Positions 63,474-64,000 of a DNA stretch of 64,000 nt are shown here, one piece after another (position 1 is the stretch's first letter; each line of letters begins with the position of its first letter). The position numbers and the translations under genes were made by a program. Under the pieces are notes generated by a model. It was given only the letters and a program-made list of their open reading frames with translations, was not told the origin of the DNA and did no database searches. The stretch comes from an uncultured Collinsella sp. Lineage in GTDB: Bacteria > Actinomycetota > Coriobacteriia > Coriobacteriales > Coriobacteriaceae. The stretch is from assembly GCA_958450865.1 (NCBI GenBank), contig CAUDNY010000005.1, forward strand, positions 124,001-188,000, in the 5' to 3' direction.

Positions 63474-63908
63474 GGCGCACATCAGCGACCGTAAGAGATA
63501 TCGGAGCACAACACCCGTTGCCGCTCCACAGCAGTCAATCATCACATCGGTGATCATGCCGGCGCGTCCCGGCACAAAGAGCTGAATCGTCTCGTCGATC
63601 GAGGGAATCAACAGCAGGAACACCGCCGTGGGCAGCAGCACGTCAAAGGTGCGCCGCCCCTCATAATCAAAGGCATGCGTTGCCAGGATGCCGAGCACCA
63701 TATACTCGGTAAAATGCGCGCACTTGCGAACAACAAAGTTGGTCACCCATGCATATGGAAGTCCCACGCCGTGCAGGAAACCGCGGATAGCTTCCATGAC
63801 CGTTAGGCTCAGCGAGCCCGACCCCGAGCCGGGAACCAGCGAATTGCCCCAGATCAAGAGCGCCATCAGGCAGGTCACGACCGCCCATTTTCGATTGATC
63901 TTAACCAT
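63459..63908 (-). CDS. VanZ family membrane protein
   Basis: 149 residues with four predicted membrane segments. The VanZ signature is clear: VRKCAHFTEYMVLGIL, then PSIDETIQLFVPGRAGMITDVMIDCCG. VanZ proteins relate to low-level teicoplanin resistance in the vanA cluster, but most are of unknown role; no other van gene is present. ATG 63908 lies seven bases after the stop of the gene entering from the right, so they share an operon. Confidence 0.9.
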   Translation of the reverse strand: MVKINRKWAVVTCLMALLIWGNSLVPGSGSGSLSLTVMEAIRGFLHGVGLPYAWVTNFVVRKCAHFTEYMVLGILATHAFDYEGRRTFDVLLPTAVFLLLIPSIDETIQLFVPGRAGMITDVMIDCCGAATGVVLRYLLRSLMCAKKAA

Positions 63909-63915
63909 GCAGAAG

Positions 63916-64000
63916 TTATGCCTCCGCGCGGAGCGGCGCGAAGCTGGCGGTACCGCCCTCGATAACGCTCAGATAGGCACGGCCCGTACGCTTGGCGGTA
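63916..64000 (-). CDS. 3' end of a gene continuing past the window (partial)
   Basis: A 28-codon open frame ending at TAA 63916-63918, product end ...AYLSVIEGGTASFAPLRAEA. High GC3 and seven-base spacing to VanZ support a real gene. Too short to identify. Confidence 0.5.
   Translation of the reverse strand, partial: TAKRTGRAYLSVIEGGTASFAPLRAEA

Overview
The window looks like chromosomal DNA of a Coriobacteriia actinomycete, most likely a gut Collinsella or close relative. This is inferred from the mix of GC-rich housekeeping genes with strong GC3 bias, an Rrf2-sufCBDSU locus, a NifU-like/GGGtGRT pair, a sortase-type MPKTG protein and very large choline-binding-repeat proteins. No 16S or other definitive marker is present.

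Layout. (1) 1-2.2 kb: a leftward two-gene module (DUF4869 protein plus a compact P-loop NTPase with a possible TOPRIM-like C-terminus, cut by the window edge) and rfbA. (2) 2.8-31 kb: an AT-richer cell-surface island. It holds a two-domain glycosyltransferase, a leftward polysaccharide cluster (GT2, flippase, LicD, GT4, DUF2142-like membrane protein, GT2 plus DUF2304), a choline uptake and activation operon (a winged-helix/LicC/LicA fusion, then a LicB-type permease) and seven choline-binding-repeat genes. Six of these carry different terminal domains (CHAP-like, L,D-transpeptidase, NlpC/P60, C39-like, GH25 muramidase, second NlpC/P60-like); the seventh is split by one nonsense codon. Choline import, activation and transfer (LicD), and the proteins that dock on the product, therefore lie together. 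(3) 31.5-33 kb: a second DUF4869/NTPase module in the opposite orientation, ending on a truncated glycosyltransferase copy and other relics. (4) 33.8-45.6 kb: acyltransferase, AAA ATPase, a five-gene leftward glycosyltransferase operon, a rightward acyltransferase and another glycosyltransferase: a second envelope-glycan locus of more usual base composition.

(5) 45.6-49.4 kb: an AAA-ATPase-like/PD-(D/E)XK-type protein and a surface-anchored MPKTG protein. (6) 49.5-58.5 kb: iron-sulfur assembly. A divergent Rrf2 regulator faces sufCBDSU, and copies of a TTTGTCCCAAATCTTA element lie upstream and at the end of the operon. A lone RAYT (REP-associated tyrosine) transposase separates it from a NifU-like/GGGtGRT operon. 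(7) 58.7-64 kb: an FAD oxidoreductase, two tRNA-Lys(CTT) and one tRNA-His(GTG) next to a 107-bp direct repeat holding a tRNA-Lys 3' remnant, an aminotransferase, a ROK sugar kinase, a VanZ-family protein and the 3' end of one further gene.

The strongest candidate for something undescribed is the paired DUF4869/NTPase module, present twice in inverted orientation at the two borders of the choline/polysaccharide island. Next come the regulator-enzyme fusion with its perfect palindrome in the choline operon and the shuffling of choline-binding repeat cassettes.
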